A stretch of 24,978 bases of DNA from an uncultured Collinsella sp. (lineage in GTDB: Bacteria > Actinomycetota > Coriobacteriia > Coriobacteriales > Coriobacteriaceae). The notes beneath the pieces are model-generated. The model searched no databases. It saw only the letters and a program-made list of their open reading frames with translations, and had not been told where the DNA came from. How positions within the stretch are numbered: position 1 is the first letter of the stretch; each line of letters begins with the position of its first letter. Below, in pieces: positions 16,172 through 23,981 of the stretch. Where the stretch lies: the NCBI GenBank assembly GCA_902494195.1, contig CABUSH010000030.1:1-24978 (forward strand). The letters are read 5' to 3'. The position numbers were made by a program, and so were the translations under genes.

Positions 16172-16212
16172 CGCTGGGCAACGATGACAGAACAGTAACG
16201 TTTCCCCAGATA

Positions 16213-16251
16213 AAACCTGCCAAAATAAACCTGTCCCTTTTTGGCAGGTTT
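16213..16251 (-). repeat. Palindromic gene-end element 2 (AAGGGRCAGG family)
   Basis: A perfect 13-bp inverted repeat, AAACCTGCCAAAA (16213-16225) with TTTTGGCAGGTTT (16239-16251). On the minus strand the 13-nt loop reads AGGGACAGGTTTA. It lies 41 nt after element 1 in the opposite orientation, and just before the RBS of the next gene. Confidence 0.75.
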
Positions 16252-16271
16252 CTAGAAAGGCTCTTTGGACT

Positions 16272-18455
16272 GTGAAGGATTCCGATCTCTCCACAACGGC
16301 TGCGCGCGACGCTGCCCGCATCGTCTGGTTTAAGCGCTACCCCGCCAAGCAGACGCTCATCGCATTTTTGCTCGCGCTGTTGGCGACCACGGCGTTTTCC
16401 ATCGATCCCGCCCCGGTGTCGAGCAACGCAGTCTTGGCGATTGACCCCAAAGCCTCGGGTATGCTGTACGTGTGCTACGAGGTGCTCCTCTCGTTTGCCG
16501 GCCATACCGACGCGGTCATGCTGCTTGCACTTGCCTGCCTGCTCACCTTGCCGTTTCGCTACGTGTTCTTTGGCCGTGGCGACACCTGGCGTCCATCGAT
16601 CATTCTGCCGTCGCTGTTCTTCGCCATCTGCATGGTGTTCGGCCGCAGCTACGATCTCACCGACTCGGCCGAGATTGTCCTTGGCGACAAAGCCCGCATC
16701 ATCTGCGCCTGGATTGGCGGCGCGGGCTGGATGCTCTTGGCGGTCGTTGCCTTCTACCTTGCCTTTGAGTGTCTAGATTGGCTGAGCTCTCGGCGCATTC
16801 CGTTTTCCGAGGCGCACTTTGGCCGCGTATGGCGTGTGACTCACGCCGTGCTCTCGGTCCATCCCTTTGCCGGGCCCTTCCTGGTGCTTATGATCGCCTG
16901 GGCGCCCACGCTCATCGCTTCGCTGCCTGGCCTTTTTATGGGAGATACGGGCGCGCAGATTCGCCAGTGGTTTAACTATCCCAACGGCACGAGCGACTAC
17001 CTGCGCCTACTCAACCCCAACGTGCTGCTCAACGGGCATCATCCCGTAGTGCACACGGCCATTATCGGCTCGTGCGTTCAGCTGGGGCTTTCGCTGTTCA
17101 ACAGCGCTAACGCGGGCCTCATCATCTATACCTGCGCTCAATTTGTCATCACGGCTGCCTGCATGGCCTATTCCATTTCGTCGCTGCGCAAACTGGGCGT
17201 GAGCCTGCCGGTTCGCGGTGCGATCCTGCTGTTCTTTGCGTTTATGCCGATGTTCTCTAACTACGCGGCGTTGCTCACCAAAGACGTGCTCTTTGCCGAC
17301 GCGTTCTTGGTGCTGCTGGTACAGACCGTCAAGCTCGTGGCATGTGGCTTGCCCCGTCGTGATGCCAATGTCGAGCGTGCGGGCGAGAAAGCCCCCGTGC
17401 TCTTTGTGCGCCACGACTGGCTGTTGCTCGCTCTGGGCGCCATGGGCTCCACGTTTCTGCGCAATGGCGGCCTGGTGTTTCCCCTGGCGGCATGCGTAAT
17501 CGCGGCGGCGTTTAGCGCATGGGACGCGCATGCGGCTCGTCGTGCAGCCAAGCAGGCTGGTGCTGCGCCTTCGGGCACCACCCCGCGTTTCCGCTGGGTG
17601 GGAGTTCTTGCGGTGCTTGCACTCTGCCTTGCCTCTAATATGTACTTCACCAAGGTCTTTATGCCGGCACACGACATCACGCCTGGTTCCAAGCGCGAAA
17701 TCCTCTCGATTCCGTTCCAGCAGACGGCTCGTTTTGTCCAAAAGCACGACGGCCTCAACTCGGGCGTCAACCCCACGGTTAAGGAGGACGGCACCATCGT
17801 GGAGGCTCCTTGCGACGGTTCGGTGACCGACGAAGAGCGTGCCGTGATCGATCGCGTGCTCAAGTACGAGAACCTGGGCCGCCGCTACAACCCCGACAAG
17901 TCCGATGCCGTCAAGAATTGCTTTAACGAGTACGCCTCGCAGGAGGACATCAAGGCCTATTTTGAGGTATGGGCCCAGATGTTCAAAAAGGATCCCGAGT
18001 GCTATATCTCGGCGCTCATCAATAACTACTACGGCTACTTTTATCCGAGTGCCCGCGATGCGTGGGTCTACAGCACGGCGCGCAGTGCCGAGATTATGGC
18101 GAAGCCCGATAACCTTAAGTACTTCGACTTCCATCCGGTCGATAGCAAGGTTGTGCGCTGGTGCGACCACCTGATCAACCTGTATCGCGTGGCAGTACAA
18201 CGCGTCCCGTTTATCTCGCTCACCATGAGCTCGGCCACCTATGTGTGGATCATGATCGCCGTGGTGGTCTACCTGCTGCGTCGTCATTCATGGCGTGCGC
18301 TGGCGATCTGGGTGCCGCTGCTGGGCGTGCTCGCCGTGTGCCTGATTGGTCCGTGCAACGGCTCGACCTACATGCGCTACCTGTATCCGGTCATCGCCTG
18401 CATGCCCTTTGCCATCGGCGCCACCGTCACCCGTAGCGACCTCCTCTGGTCCTAA
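16272..18455 (+). CDS. Large polytopic membrane protein (DUF6020-like)
   Basis: A 727-residue integral membrane protein with about 11-13 hydrophobic helices. It starts with a short basic cytoplasmic N-terminus and a first helix at about 27-42. Helices continue to about 475, then a roughly 140-residue hydrophilic segment (about 475-625) rich in charged and aromatic residues, and then C-terminal helices. The GDTGAQIRQWFNYPNG and NPNVLLNGHHPVVHT stretches, with a large soluble loop, resemble GT-C-like or DUF6020 proteins common in Coriobacteriia and Firmicutes. A role in envelope glycan handling is possible, but no activity can be assigned. It starts at GTG with AGAAAGG 11 nt ahead. It is preceded by two palindromic elements and followed by a third. 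Confidence 0.7.
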   Translation: MKDSDLSTTAARDAARIVWFKRYPAKQTLIAFLLALLATTAFSIDPAPVSSNAVLAIDPKASGMLYVCYEVLLSFAGHTDAVMLLALACLLTLPFRYVFFGRGDTWRPSIILPSLFFAICMVFGRSYDLTDSAEIVLGDKARIICAWIGGAGWMLLAVVAFYLAFECLDWLSSRRIPFSEAHFGRVWRVTHAVLSVHPFAGPFLVLMIAWAPTLIASLPGLFMGDTGAQIRQWFNYPNGTSDYLRLLNPNVLLNGHHPVVHTAIIGSCVQLGLSLFNSANAGLIIYTCAQFVITAACMAYSISSLRKLGVSLPVRGAILLFFAFMPMFSNYAALLTKDVLFADAFLVLLVQTVKLVACGLPRRDANVERAGEKAPVLFVRHDWLLLALGAMGSTFLRNGGLVFPLAACVIAAAFSAWDAHAARRAAKQAGAAPSGTTPRFRWVGVLAVLALCLASNMYFTKVFMPAHDITPGSKREILSIPFQQTARFVQKHDGLNSGVNPTVKEDGTIVEAPCDGSVTDEERAVIDRVLKYENLGRRYNPDKSDAVKNCFNEYASQEDIKAYFEVWAQMFKKDPECYISALINNYYGYFYPSARDAWVYSTARSAEIMAKPDNLKYFDFHPVDSKVVRWCDHLINLYRVAVQRVPFISLTMSSATYVWIMIAVVVYLLRRHSWRALAIWVPLLGVLAVCLIGPCNGSTYMRYLYPVIACMPFAIGATVTRSDLLWS

Positions 18456-18457
18456 TT

Positions 18458-18487
18458 TGGTGCAAGGGGACAGGTTGCTTTGCACCA
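18458..18487 (+). repeat. Palindromic gene-end element 3 (AAGGGRCAGG family)
   Basis: TGGTGCAA (18458-18465) pairs with TTGCACCA (18480-18487) around a 14-nt loop reading GGGGACAGGTTGCT. It starts 2 nt after the stop codon of the membrane-protein gene. A second, imperfect palindrome, CCCCAATGCACCA against ATGGTGC and TTGGGG, follows at about 18488-18536 and may be part of the same unit. Confidence 0.7.
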
Positions 18488-18535
18488 CCCCAATGCACCA
18501 AAGGGTTGCATCATCATGGTGCCTTCATTTTGGGG

Positions 18536-18564
18536 TTTATCTCGCAGGCCAGTAGGTATATCAT
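18536..18564 (+). promoter_or_regulatory. Possible promoter of yebC
   Basis: A -10-like TATCAT (18559-18564) lies 17 nt after a poor -35 (TTTATC, 18536-18541), and 68 nt before the yebC start. The -35 is weak, so this is tentative. Confidence 0.3.
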
Positions 18565-18632
18565 AACGACGTTTGTTTATATTGCCCGAGCATCTGCGCT
18601 GGGCTTTAGGTCGAAACCGATAGGAGACACGT

Positions 18633-19439
18633 ATGTCCGGACACTCTAAGTGGGCCACAACCAAGCATCGTAAGGGCGCGCAGGACGCCAAGCGTTCCGC
18701 CCTCTTCTCCAAGCTGAGCCGCAACATCACCGTTGCTGCCCGTCTCGGCGGCGACCCGCTGCCCGAGAACAACGCCAGCCTCGCCGCTGCTGTTGCCAAG
18801 GCTAAGGCTCAGTCCATGCCTAAGGACAAGATCAAGTCCGCTATCGACAAGGCTTTTGGTTCGGGTGCCGATGCCGCCGTCTACGAGAACATCGTGTACG
18901 AGGGCTATGGTCCCGCCGGTGTCGCCGTCTACGTCGACTGCCTGACCGATAATCGCAACCGTACTGCCGCCGATGTCCGTTCCGCCTTCTCCCACGCTGG
19001 CGGCAACCTGGGCACCTCCGGCTCCGTCGCCTTCCAGTTTGAGCGTAAGGGCCAGATCGTCGTCGCCAAGGAGATCCTGGACGAGAACGCCAAGAAGGAG
19101 ACCATGATCGCCAACGGTGCTGCCGGTGACGAGGATGAGTTCATGATGGCAATCGCCGAGGCCGGTGGCGAGGACTACGAGGACGCCGGCGAGGAGTGGA
19201 TTGTCTGGACCGCCGCCAACGACGTCATGGCTGTTTCCAAGGCGCTCGAGGAGCAGGGCATTCAGGTCAAGGGCTCCGAGACCACTATGGTTCCGACCAC
19301 CCCGACCGAGGTCTCCGGTACCGACGCCAAGAAGGTCCAGCGCCTCATCGACCGTCTCGAGGAGCTCGACGACGTCCAGGATGTTTACAGCACCATGGAT
19401 ATGACCGACGAGGTCATCGCTGCCCTCGAGGAGGAGTAG
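18633..19439 (+). CDS. yebC: YebC/TACO1 family protein
   Basis: A 268-residue YebC-family protein, near the usual 240-250. The N-terminal signature MSGHSKWATTKHRKGAQDAK is diagnostic, followed by FSKLSRNITVAARLGG and YEGYGPAGVAVYVDCLTDN. The family was first called transcriptional regulators; recent work links it to translation, relieving ribosome stalling at proline stretches. That would suit this genome, which has Pro-rich linkers in the zinc-ribbon proteins downstream, though this connection is only an inference. RBS TAGGAG at 18621-18626. Monocistronic, bounded by element 3 and a terminator. A 15-20 residue C-terminal acidic tail is also seen. Confidence 0.92.
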   Translation: MSGHSKWATTKHRKGAQDAKRSALFSKLSRNITVAARLGGDPLPENNASLAAAVAKAKAQSMPKDKIKSAIDKAFGSGADAAVYENIVYEGYGPAGVAVYVDCLTDNRNRTAADVRSAFSHAGGNLGTSGSVAFQFERKGQIVVAKEILDENAKKETMIANGAAGDEDEFMMAIAEAGGEDYEDAGEEWIVWTAANDVMAVSKALEEQGIQVKGSETTMVPTTPTEVSGTDAKKVQRLIDRLEELDDVQDVYSTMDMTDEVIAALEEE

Positions 19440-19508
19440 CGCCTGCACGGGTTAAGCCGTGCATATCTGGGCATAATGAAGCGAGCATGCAAGCCTCGTG
19501 GAATAGAT

Positions 19509-19550
19509 GAGCCGGATCCGCGTGCGTACAGCACCGGACCCGGCTCTTTT
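19509..19550 (+). terminator. Terminator of yebC
   Basis: GAGCCGG (19509-19515) pairs with CCGGCTC (19540-19546), extended inward by TCCG/CGGA, and followed by TTTT. The T-run merges into the -10 box TATAAT at 19550-19555. Confidence 0.8.
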
Positions 19551-19555
19551 ATAAT
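19550..19555 (+). promoter_or_regulatory. Consensus -10 box of the envelope-stress operon
   Basis: A perfect TATAAT starts in the T-run of the yebC terminator, 50 nt before the amaP start codon. The -35 is not consensus because that position is occupied by the terminator stem. The placement suggests a promoter, but I cannot name the sigma factor. Confidence 0.4.
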
Positions 19556-19604
19556 GATGCGAATCGTTTTGCATTCTGTGGACCGAAACCTGAAGGGAGC
19601 GCGC

Positions 19605-20150
19605 GTGCGCGTACTCAAACGAGCCCTAGCGATCGTGTATCTTGCCGCCGCCATCGTGGCGCTGGGCACGCTTGTCTGCCAGTTCTGGGGACCGTATACG
19701 TATCGCTTTATGCTGCTGTTGCGTGACACCATGCCTCGCGTCGTCGTTACGGTGTGTGCCGCCATCGTGGCACTTGGCGTGCTCATCGGTTTTTTCCGCC
19801 TGATGTTCGCGCGTCGCGAGCCGTCCTGCGTGCATCCGGCGGGGGAGCGCAATATCGAGGTTACGCTCGCAGCGCTTTCCTCGTGCGCCCGTGCCGCGGC
19901 GGAGTGCGATGATCGCGTGATGGTTGAGCGTATCGAGGCGCGCGTTCAGGGTTCCGACGAATCGCGCGTTCGTTTTAAGGTCGAGGCCATCGCCCTCGAT
20001 GATAAGGACGTTGCCGCTCTTGCCACCTCGATGCAGCAGCGCATCGAGGTGGCCTGCGACACCATGCTCGGCACGCCGGGCACGACCGCGCGCGTCCGTT
20101 TTTTGCCGTCCAAGACTACCGTCCAGACCGTGGAGGTTTCCGGTGAGTGA
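19605..20150 (+). CDS. amaP: Alkaline-shock membrane anchor protein AmaP
   Basis: A 181-residue membrane protein with two helices (about 5-25 and 44-66) and a soluble C-terminal domain, matching AmaP. In staphylococci AmaP anchors Asp23 to the membrane; here an Asp23 homologue lies downstream, supporting the name. The frame is open from 19476, but that start lies in the yebC terminator region. The GTG at 19605 is preferred: GAAGGGAG at 19592-19599 precedes it, and a TATAAT lies upstream. The gene overlaps the next by 8 nt (GTGAGTGA), indicating translational coupling. Confidence 0.82.
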   Translation: MRVLKRALAIVYLAAAIVALGTLVCQFWGPYTYRFMLLLRDTMPRVVVTVCAAIVALGVLIGFFRLMFARREPSCVHPAGERNIEVTLAALSSCARAAAECDDRVMVERIEARVQGSDESRVRFKVEAIALDDKDVAALATSMQQRIEVACDTMLGTPGTTARVRFLPSKTTVQTVEVSGE

Positions 20151-20520
20151 TACCAACCAAGACAAGACCGCCTGCACGCCGCGCCTGACGATCGACCAGA
20201 ACGCTACGCCGGCAGGCGAGACCACCGACACCAAGCCCGAGGCCGGCGAGCAGCACGACAGCGCCGCCAACGACTTTGACGAGGCCATGGGTCTCATCAA
20301 AGGTACGGGCGCTGCTATCTGGAGCTACGCCGTGCGCCACCCCAACACTACGCTCGGCGCCGTGGCGGGCTTTATCCTCGCCGTGCTGGTACTTACGTTG
20401 GGCCTGTGGGACACGCTCGTCATCGCATTCTTTGTGTTGATCGGCGCCGTGATCGGCCAGATTCGCGACGGCGAGAACGGTATCGTCAACTTCTTCGGCC
20501 GTCTGTTTAGCGGCCGCTAA
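20143..20520 (+). CDS. DUF2273 family small membrane protein
   Basis: A 125-residue protein. The N-terminal half is hydrophilic and Thr/Glu/Asp-rich. The C-terminal half has two close membrane helices (about 66-85 and 88-106) followed by IGQIRDG, the DUF2273 pattern usually found between amaP and asp23. The start is a GTG overlapping the end of amaP, with GGAGG 6 nt ahead. The hydrophilic extension is longer than in the classic roughly 70-80-residue proteins. Function unknown; likely a partner in the Asp23 membrane module. Confidence 0.8.
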   Translation: MSDTNQDKTACTPRLTIDQNATPAGETTDTKPEAGEQHDSAANDFDEAMGLIKGTGAAIWSYAVRHPNTTLGAVAGFILAVLVLTLGLWDTLVIAFFVLIGAVIGQIRDGENGIVNFFGRLFSGR

Positions 20521-20564
20521 TATGTATTCGACTGTCGCATCCGCGGCAGGCATAAGGAGGAACC

Positions 20565-21083
20565 ATGGCTTTTAACACGAAGGTCGATGTAGCCGATACC
20601 GAGCTCGAGGCGAATGAGGCCGCCGCCGAGGCGGAGGATGTAACGCTCGAGGACGAGACGCTCGTCGAGGCAGAGTCCGAAGACGAGGCGGACGAGGACG
20701 ACGAGGAGGCGGACGAGTCCGAGGACTCGCTGACCTATTCCAACGGCGTGATCGAGAAAATCGTCGCCATGGCCACCCGCGAGGTGCCGCACGTCCTGGG
20801 CATGAAGGGTAACCTTATGCACTTTGTGCAGGAGCAGTTTGGTGCCGAGAACCTGACCAAGGGCGTGACGGTCGAGGTCACCGACGACAACCGCGTGGTC
20901 GTCAACATCTCGGTCATCATCGAGTATGGCGCCTATGCGCCTGCGATCTTTGACGACGTTAAGGCGCGCGTCACTGAGCGTCTGGCCGCGATGACCGGCC
21001 TTGAGGTGGCAGGCGTCAACCTGCGCATCGAGGATGTCATCACCCCCGAGGAGTACGAGCACCGCACCAGCCAGCACGAGTAA
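20565..21083 (+). CDS. Asp23/Gls24 family envelope stress response protein
   Basis: A 172-residue protein with an unusually acidic N-terminus (about 1-55, Glu/Asp repeats), then the conserved Asp23 domain (about 57-165): YSNGVIEKIVAMATREVPHV, VTVEVTDDNRVVVNISVIIE and VKARVTERLAAMTGLEVAGV. Asp23 proteins form membrane-associated clusters via AmaP and respond to cell-envelope stress. Start ATG with AAGGAGG at 20554-20560. It lies 44 nt after the DUF2273 gene, so the three genes form an operon. Its stop codon TAA overlaps the left arm of palindromic element 4. Confidence 0.92.
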   Translation: MAFNTKVDVADTELEANEAAAEAEDVTLEDETLVEAESEDEADEDDEEADESEDSLTYSNGVIEKIVAMATREVPHVLGMKGNLMHFVQEQFGAENLTKGVTVEVTDDNRVVVNISVIIEYGAYAPAIFDDVKARVTERLAAMTGLEVAGVNLRIEDVITPEEYEHRTSQHE

Positions 21084-21118
21084 CCTACTAAAAAGGGACA
21101 GGTTTGTTTTGGTAGGTT
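21082..21118 (+). repeat. Palindromic gene-end element 4 (AAGGGRCAGG family)
   Basis: AACCTACTAAAA (21082-21093) pairs with TTTTGGTAGGTT (21107-21118), with one G-T pair, around the 13-nt loop AGGGACAGGTTTG. It starts inside the Asp23 stop codon. The loop differs from that of element 2 only at its last base, while the stems differ. Confidence 0.8.
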
Positions 21119-21135
21119 TTACCTGCGAAAACGCC

Positions 21136-21177
21136 AAACGGTCGACCGCGCAAGCAAAAGCGCGGTCGACCGTTTTC
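21136..21177 (+). terminator. Terminator of the amaP-DUF2273-Asp23 operon
   Basis: A perfect 16-bp stem (21136-21151 with 21160-21175), an 8-nt A-rich loop and a TTTT run. The AAA on the other side may allow bidirectional termination. Confidence 0.9.
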
Positions 21178-21290
21178 TATATAGCCTCGAGCTAGTCATA
21201 CCGCTCGTCTAACTAAGGGTTGCAATCTTCGCGTTCCGCGTTACCCTAATGGGCGCATTGTTTCCAAATTGTTAACGAGGGGTTGCCGTA

Positions 21291-22313
21291 ATGGCCGACG
21301 AACACGAGACCGAAAGCAAGGCATGGGCGATTGAAGCCGCTGCGGCAGAGGCGGCGTCGCGTGCCGCCGAGGAAGTGCATCGTCCTCCGGTGGTGCCGAT
21401 GGAGCGCGTTGTCGGTCGCGAGGATATCGAACGTGGCGAGCGCGCCGGCCGCAAGCGCAGCCAGGAGCCAGGCTTTCCGCGCTTTTTTGCCGAGCTCAAT
21501 TTGGGCCTGATCCTCACGGCCTTTGCCATCGTGGCCTTTAAAACCCCCAATCACTTTGCCTTCGGCGGCACCTCGGGTGTGTCGGTCATTCTTTCCACGC
21601 TGTTCCCGACTCTGCCCGTCGGCGTCTTTATGTGGATTATCAACGCGGTCCTGGTCATCCTGGGCTTTATCTTTTTGGAGCGCAAGGCAATCCTTTGGAG
21701 CGTCTTTGCCTCGTTTGCGCTTTCGGCCTACGTCTCGCTGTTTGAGCTGTTCATCCCGACCGATGTTTCGATGACGGGCGATATGTGGCTCGACCTGTGT
21801 TTTGCCGTCATCTTGCCGGCGCTGGGCAGTGCCATTGTCTTTGACATTGGCGCCTCGACGGGCGGCACCGACATCCTTGCCATGATCCTCAAGCGTCGTA
21901 CGACGCTCGAGATCGGACGCGCCTTGTTGCTGGTCGATATCGGCATCGTGACCGTCGCGGCTTTCCTGTATGGCCCGCGCGTCGGCCTGTACTGCGTACT
22001 TGGCCTGTTTGCCAAGACGCTCGTGGTCGATAAGGCCATCGAGAGCATTCACCTTCGTAAGGTCTGTACGATTATTTGCGCCGAACCGCGCAAAGTCGAG
22101 GAGTTTATCGTCAAGCATCTCAACCGCACGGCAACGATCAGCCGTGGTTACGGCGCCTTCTCGGGCAGGTGCGTCACGGTGATTATGAGCGTGCTGAGCC
22201 GTCGCGAGGCAGTACAACTGCGCCGCTATACCCGCGATATCGATCCGAATGCGTTTATCACGATCGTTGACAGCTCCGAGATTGTGGGCAAGGGCTTCCG
22301 CGGCACGAACTAG
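21291..22313 (+). CDS. YitT family membrane protein (DUF161/DUF2179)
   Basis: A 340-residue protein. A charged Ala/Glu-rich cytoplasmic N-terminus (about 1-65) is longer than usual, followed by five or so membrane helices of the YitT type (NHFAFGGTSGVSVIL, DIGASTGGTDILAMILKR) and a C-terminal DUF2179-like soluble domain (about 255-335, with SRGYGAFSGRCVTVIMSVLS). Members are widespread in Firmicutes and Actinobacteria; their function is unknown and a transport or sensing role is speculative. ATG at 21291 with GAGGGG 8 nt ahead. A possible promoter is TTGCAA (21220-21225) with a TACCCT (21242-21247), at 16-nt spacing. No clear terminator follows. Confidence 0.88.
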   Translation: MADEHETESKAWAIEAAAAEAASRAAEEVHRPPVVPMERVVGREDIERGERAGRKRSQEPGFPRFFAELNLGLILTAFAIVAFKTPNHFAFGGTSGVSVILSTLFPTLPVGVFMWIINAVLVILGFIFLERKAILWSVFASFALSAYVSLFELFIPTDVSMTGDMWLDLCFAVILPALGSAIVFDIGASTGGTDILAMILKRRTTLEIGRALLLVDIGIVTVAAFLYGPRVGLYCVLGLFAKTLVVDKAIESIHLRKVCTIICAEPRKVEEFIVKHLNRTATISRGYGAFSGRCVTVIMSVLSRREAVQLRRYTRDIDPNAFITIVDSSEIVGKGFRGTN

Positions 22314-22463
22314 CGCGGATATACCCTTCGAATCATTGAATAAAGCCGCCTACGTTGCAAATCGGTCATCTTGGGGTATTTGTCCCCACATTGGGCGATA
22401 ATGTTGCCAAAGACATCGTTTGCGATCCAGGTGATTCGCTCTAGATACGAAGGGATGATTTCG

Positions 22464-23786
22464 ATGTTCTGTTCGCAGTGTGGCGCCCCCATGGGCGATA
22501 ACGACAAGTTCTGCGGCGTGTGCGGTGCCCCTAATACCGAGGTCAAGGCCGCCGGCCCCGCTCCGCAAGCTCAACCTCAGCCGCAGGGTCAGCCGTTTGC
22601 CCAACCGCAGCCGTTCGTTGCGCCCCAGCCGGCTATGAACGTGCCCAAGGGCTGCATGGCGCAGGCCTTCAACGACATGATTAAGGTTCCCGGCGCCCTG
22701 GTTCGCGTATGTCAGATTGCCTTTTTGCCGGCGCTGATCTGCGTCGTGTCGGTGCTGGTGCTGTTTATCCCCGTTATCGGTGGCATCGCGGCGGCCATTG
22801 GCTTTTTGCTCGCTTACGTGGCAAGCGTGTGCGGCGCGGGCTTTGCTATCGAGTGGGGTCGCGACCTGTCGCTCAAGGACGATAACGGCATGGAGCGTCC
22901 GCTGCTGCGCTCGACCTCGTTTGGCCTGGGTATCTTCTCGTCCGTCATTACCGGTGTGCTCGAGTTCGTTGCCATTATCCCAGTGATCGGCGTGATCTTC
23001 TCGGCTATCGAGAGCGTCGTGATCGGTGCCGTCGGCTCGTACTATATCTCCGGTTCGAGCGGTCTCGAGGCCGCACTCTTCGGCTCGATGGGCCTGCTCG
23101 TCTTTGCCATGATCGTGTCGGTGGTACTGGGCATCTTCTTTAAGATGTTTGGTGATGCTGCCGTGATGCACTTTGCCGTCGTCGGGCGCGTGGAGAGCGC
23201 GTTCTCGCTTGAGAAGGTTTGGAAGTCCTATAAGGCCAACCTGGGCAAGTTGTTCTGCGCATCGATTCTCCCCGAGTTTTTGACGGGCATCGTGTCGCAC
23301 ATCATCACGTGGATCTTCACCGCCATCTTCGGCGCCATTGCTACGTTTGGTATGTATAGCTATTACTATCGCCCCACGGGTCTTGAGGCAATCATCGAGG
23401 GCGGCGGCATCACGCTCATTCTGTTCTTGATGATCATTGCCTTTATCACGGTGTTCCTGACTGTGTTTGGCAAGATGCTCAAGTATCGCGCCGTTGGCTA
23501 TTGGGCGGCACGTCATGCCAGCGAGTGGGCCGATGAGGATGCCGACGATGTCCTGACGTTTGTGCTCCCGGGTGAGAAGAAGCCTGCTCCTGCGGGGTTC
23601 AATCCCACGGCCGCCACTGGTGCTGCGCCTGCCCCGGCACCTGCCCCTGCACCTGCGCCCGCGCCTGCCCCGGCGCCTGCCCCGGCGCCCGAGGCGACGC
23701 CTGCGGAGCCCGATTGGAATGCCGTTGCCACGCCGGCGGAAGAGCCGGGCGATAATCCTGCTGCCGAAAACAATCAAACCGAATAG
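22464..23786 (+). CDS. Zinc-ribbon polytopic membrane protein (DUF4013-like) with Pro-Ala repeat tail
   Basis: A 440-residue protein. The N-terminal zinc ribbon (Cys3, Cys6, Cys17, Cys20, two CxxC motifs) is followed by a Pro/Gln linker (about 28-65), about five to seven hydrophobic segments (about 80-350) with a DUF4013-like arrangement, and a C-terminal AP-rich tail. The tail has about ten Ala-Pro units (about 23625-23690), then acidic residues. GAAGGG at 22449-22454 sets the ATG at 22464; an earlier ATG at 22455 lacks spacing for a Shine-Dalgarno. Function unknown. The zinc ribbon resembles that of the next gene. The AP run is a possible length-variable repeat. Confidence 0.75.
   Translation: MFCSQCGAPMGDNDKFCGVCGAPNTEVKAAGPAPQAQPQPQGQPFAQPQPFVAPQPAMNVPKGCMAQAFNDMIKVPGALVRVCQIAFLPALICVVSVLVLFIPVIGGIAAAIGFLLAYVASVCGAGFAIEWGRDLSLKDDNGMERPLLRSTSFGLGIFSSVITGVLEFVAIIPVIGVIFSAIESVVIGAVGSYYISGSSGLEAALFGSMGLLVFAMIVSVVLGIFFKMFGDAAVMHFAVVGRVESAFSLEKVWKSYKANLGKLFCASILPEFLTGIVSHIITWIFTAIFGAIATFGMYSYYYRPTGLEAIIEGGGITLILFLMIIAFITVFLTVFGKMLKYRAVGYWAARHASEWADEDADDVLTFVLPGEKKPAPAGFNPTAATGAAPAPAPAPAPAPAPAPAPAPAPEATPAEPDWNAVATPAEEPGDNPAAENNQTE
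23625..23690 (+). repeat. Ala-Pro codon repeat (possible VNTR)
   Basis: About ten GCN-CCN codon pairs with near-repeats of GCGCCTGCCCCGGC. Repeated units of this kind can change copy number, without breaking the frame when whole 6-nt units change. Confidence 0.5.
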
Positions 23787-23793
23787 TCGGTCG

Positions 23794-23829
23794 AGGCGCC
23801 CTGGGCAACTGAGCCCGGGGTGCCTTTTT
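23794..23829 (+). terminator. Terminator of the DUF4013-like gene
   Basis: AGGCGCCCTGGGC pairs with GCCCGGGGTGCCT (two G-T pairs) around AACTGA, followed by TTTTT at 23825-23829. Confidence 0.85.
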
Positions 23830-23891
23830 CTACTGCGGAAGCAAAAAAATGCCTGGGAAAACGGTTGCAGCAAAATTTCTCGGAAATTGGT

Positions 23892-23906
23892 CAATGTTGC
23901 GCAACA
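23892..23906. promoter_or_regulatory. CAATGTTGCGCAACA operator-like site upstream of DUF4234 gene
   Basis: An exact 15-nt copy of the site at 7655-7669, containing the perfect palindrome TGTTGCGCAACA. It lies 75 nt before the DUF4234 start codon. The flanks differ between the two sites beyond a few AT-rich positions, so the match is not explained by a longer duplication. Confidence 0.6.
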
Positions 23907-23981
23907 ACGTCGCGGCTATTGTTGAGAACATAGTCGTGTAAGGTTTGAAGGCGTGCAACGCCTTAGGAAAAGGAGAAGCTT

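Noticed and set aside
22310..22450. A minus-strand frame with protein-like sequence (SMIRRVYPR at its end) between the YitT and zinc-ribbon genes
   Set aside because: No RBS or family match, and part overlaps the start of the zinc-ribbon gene. A gene remnant is possible but I cannot support it.
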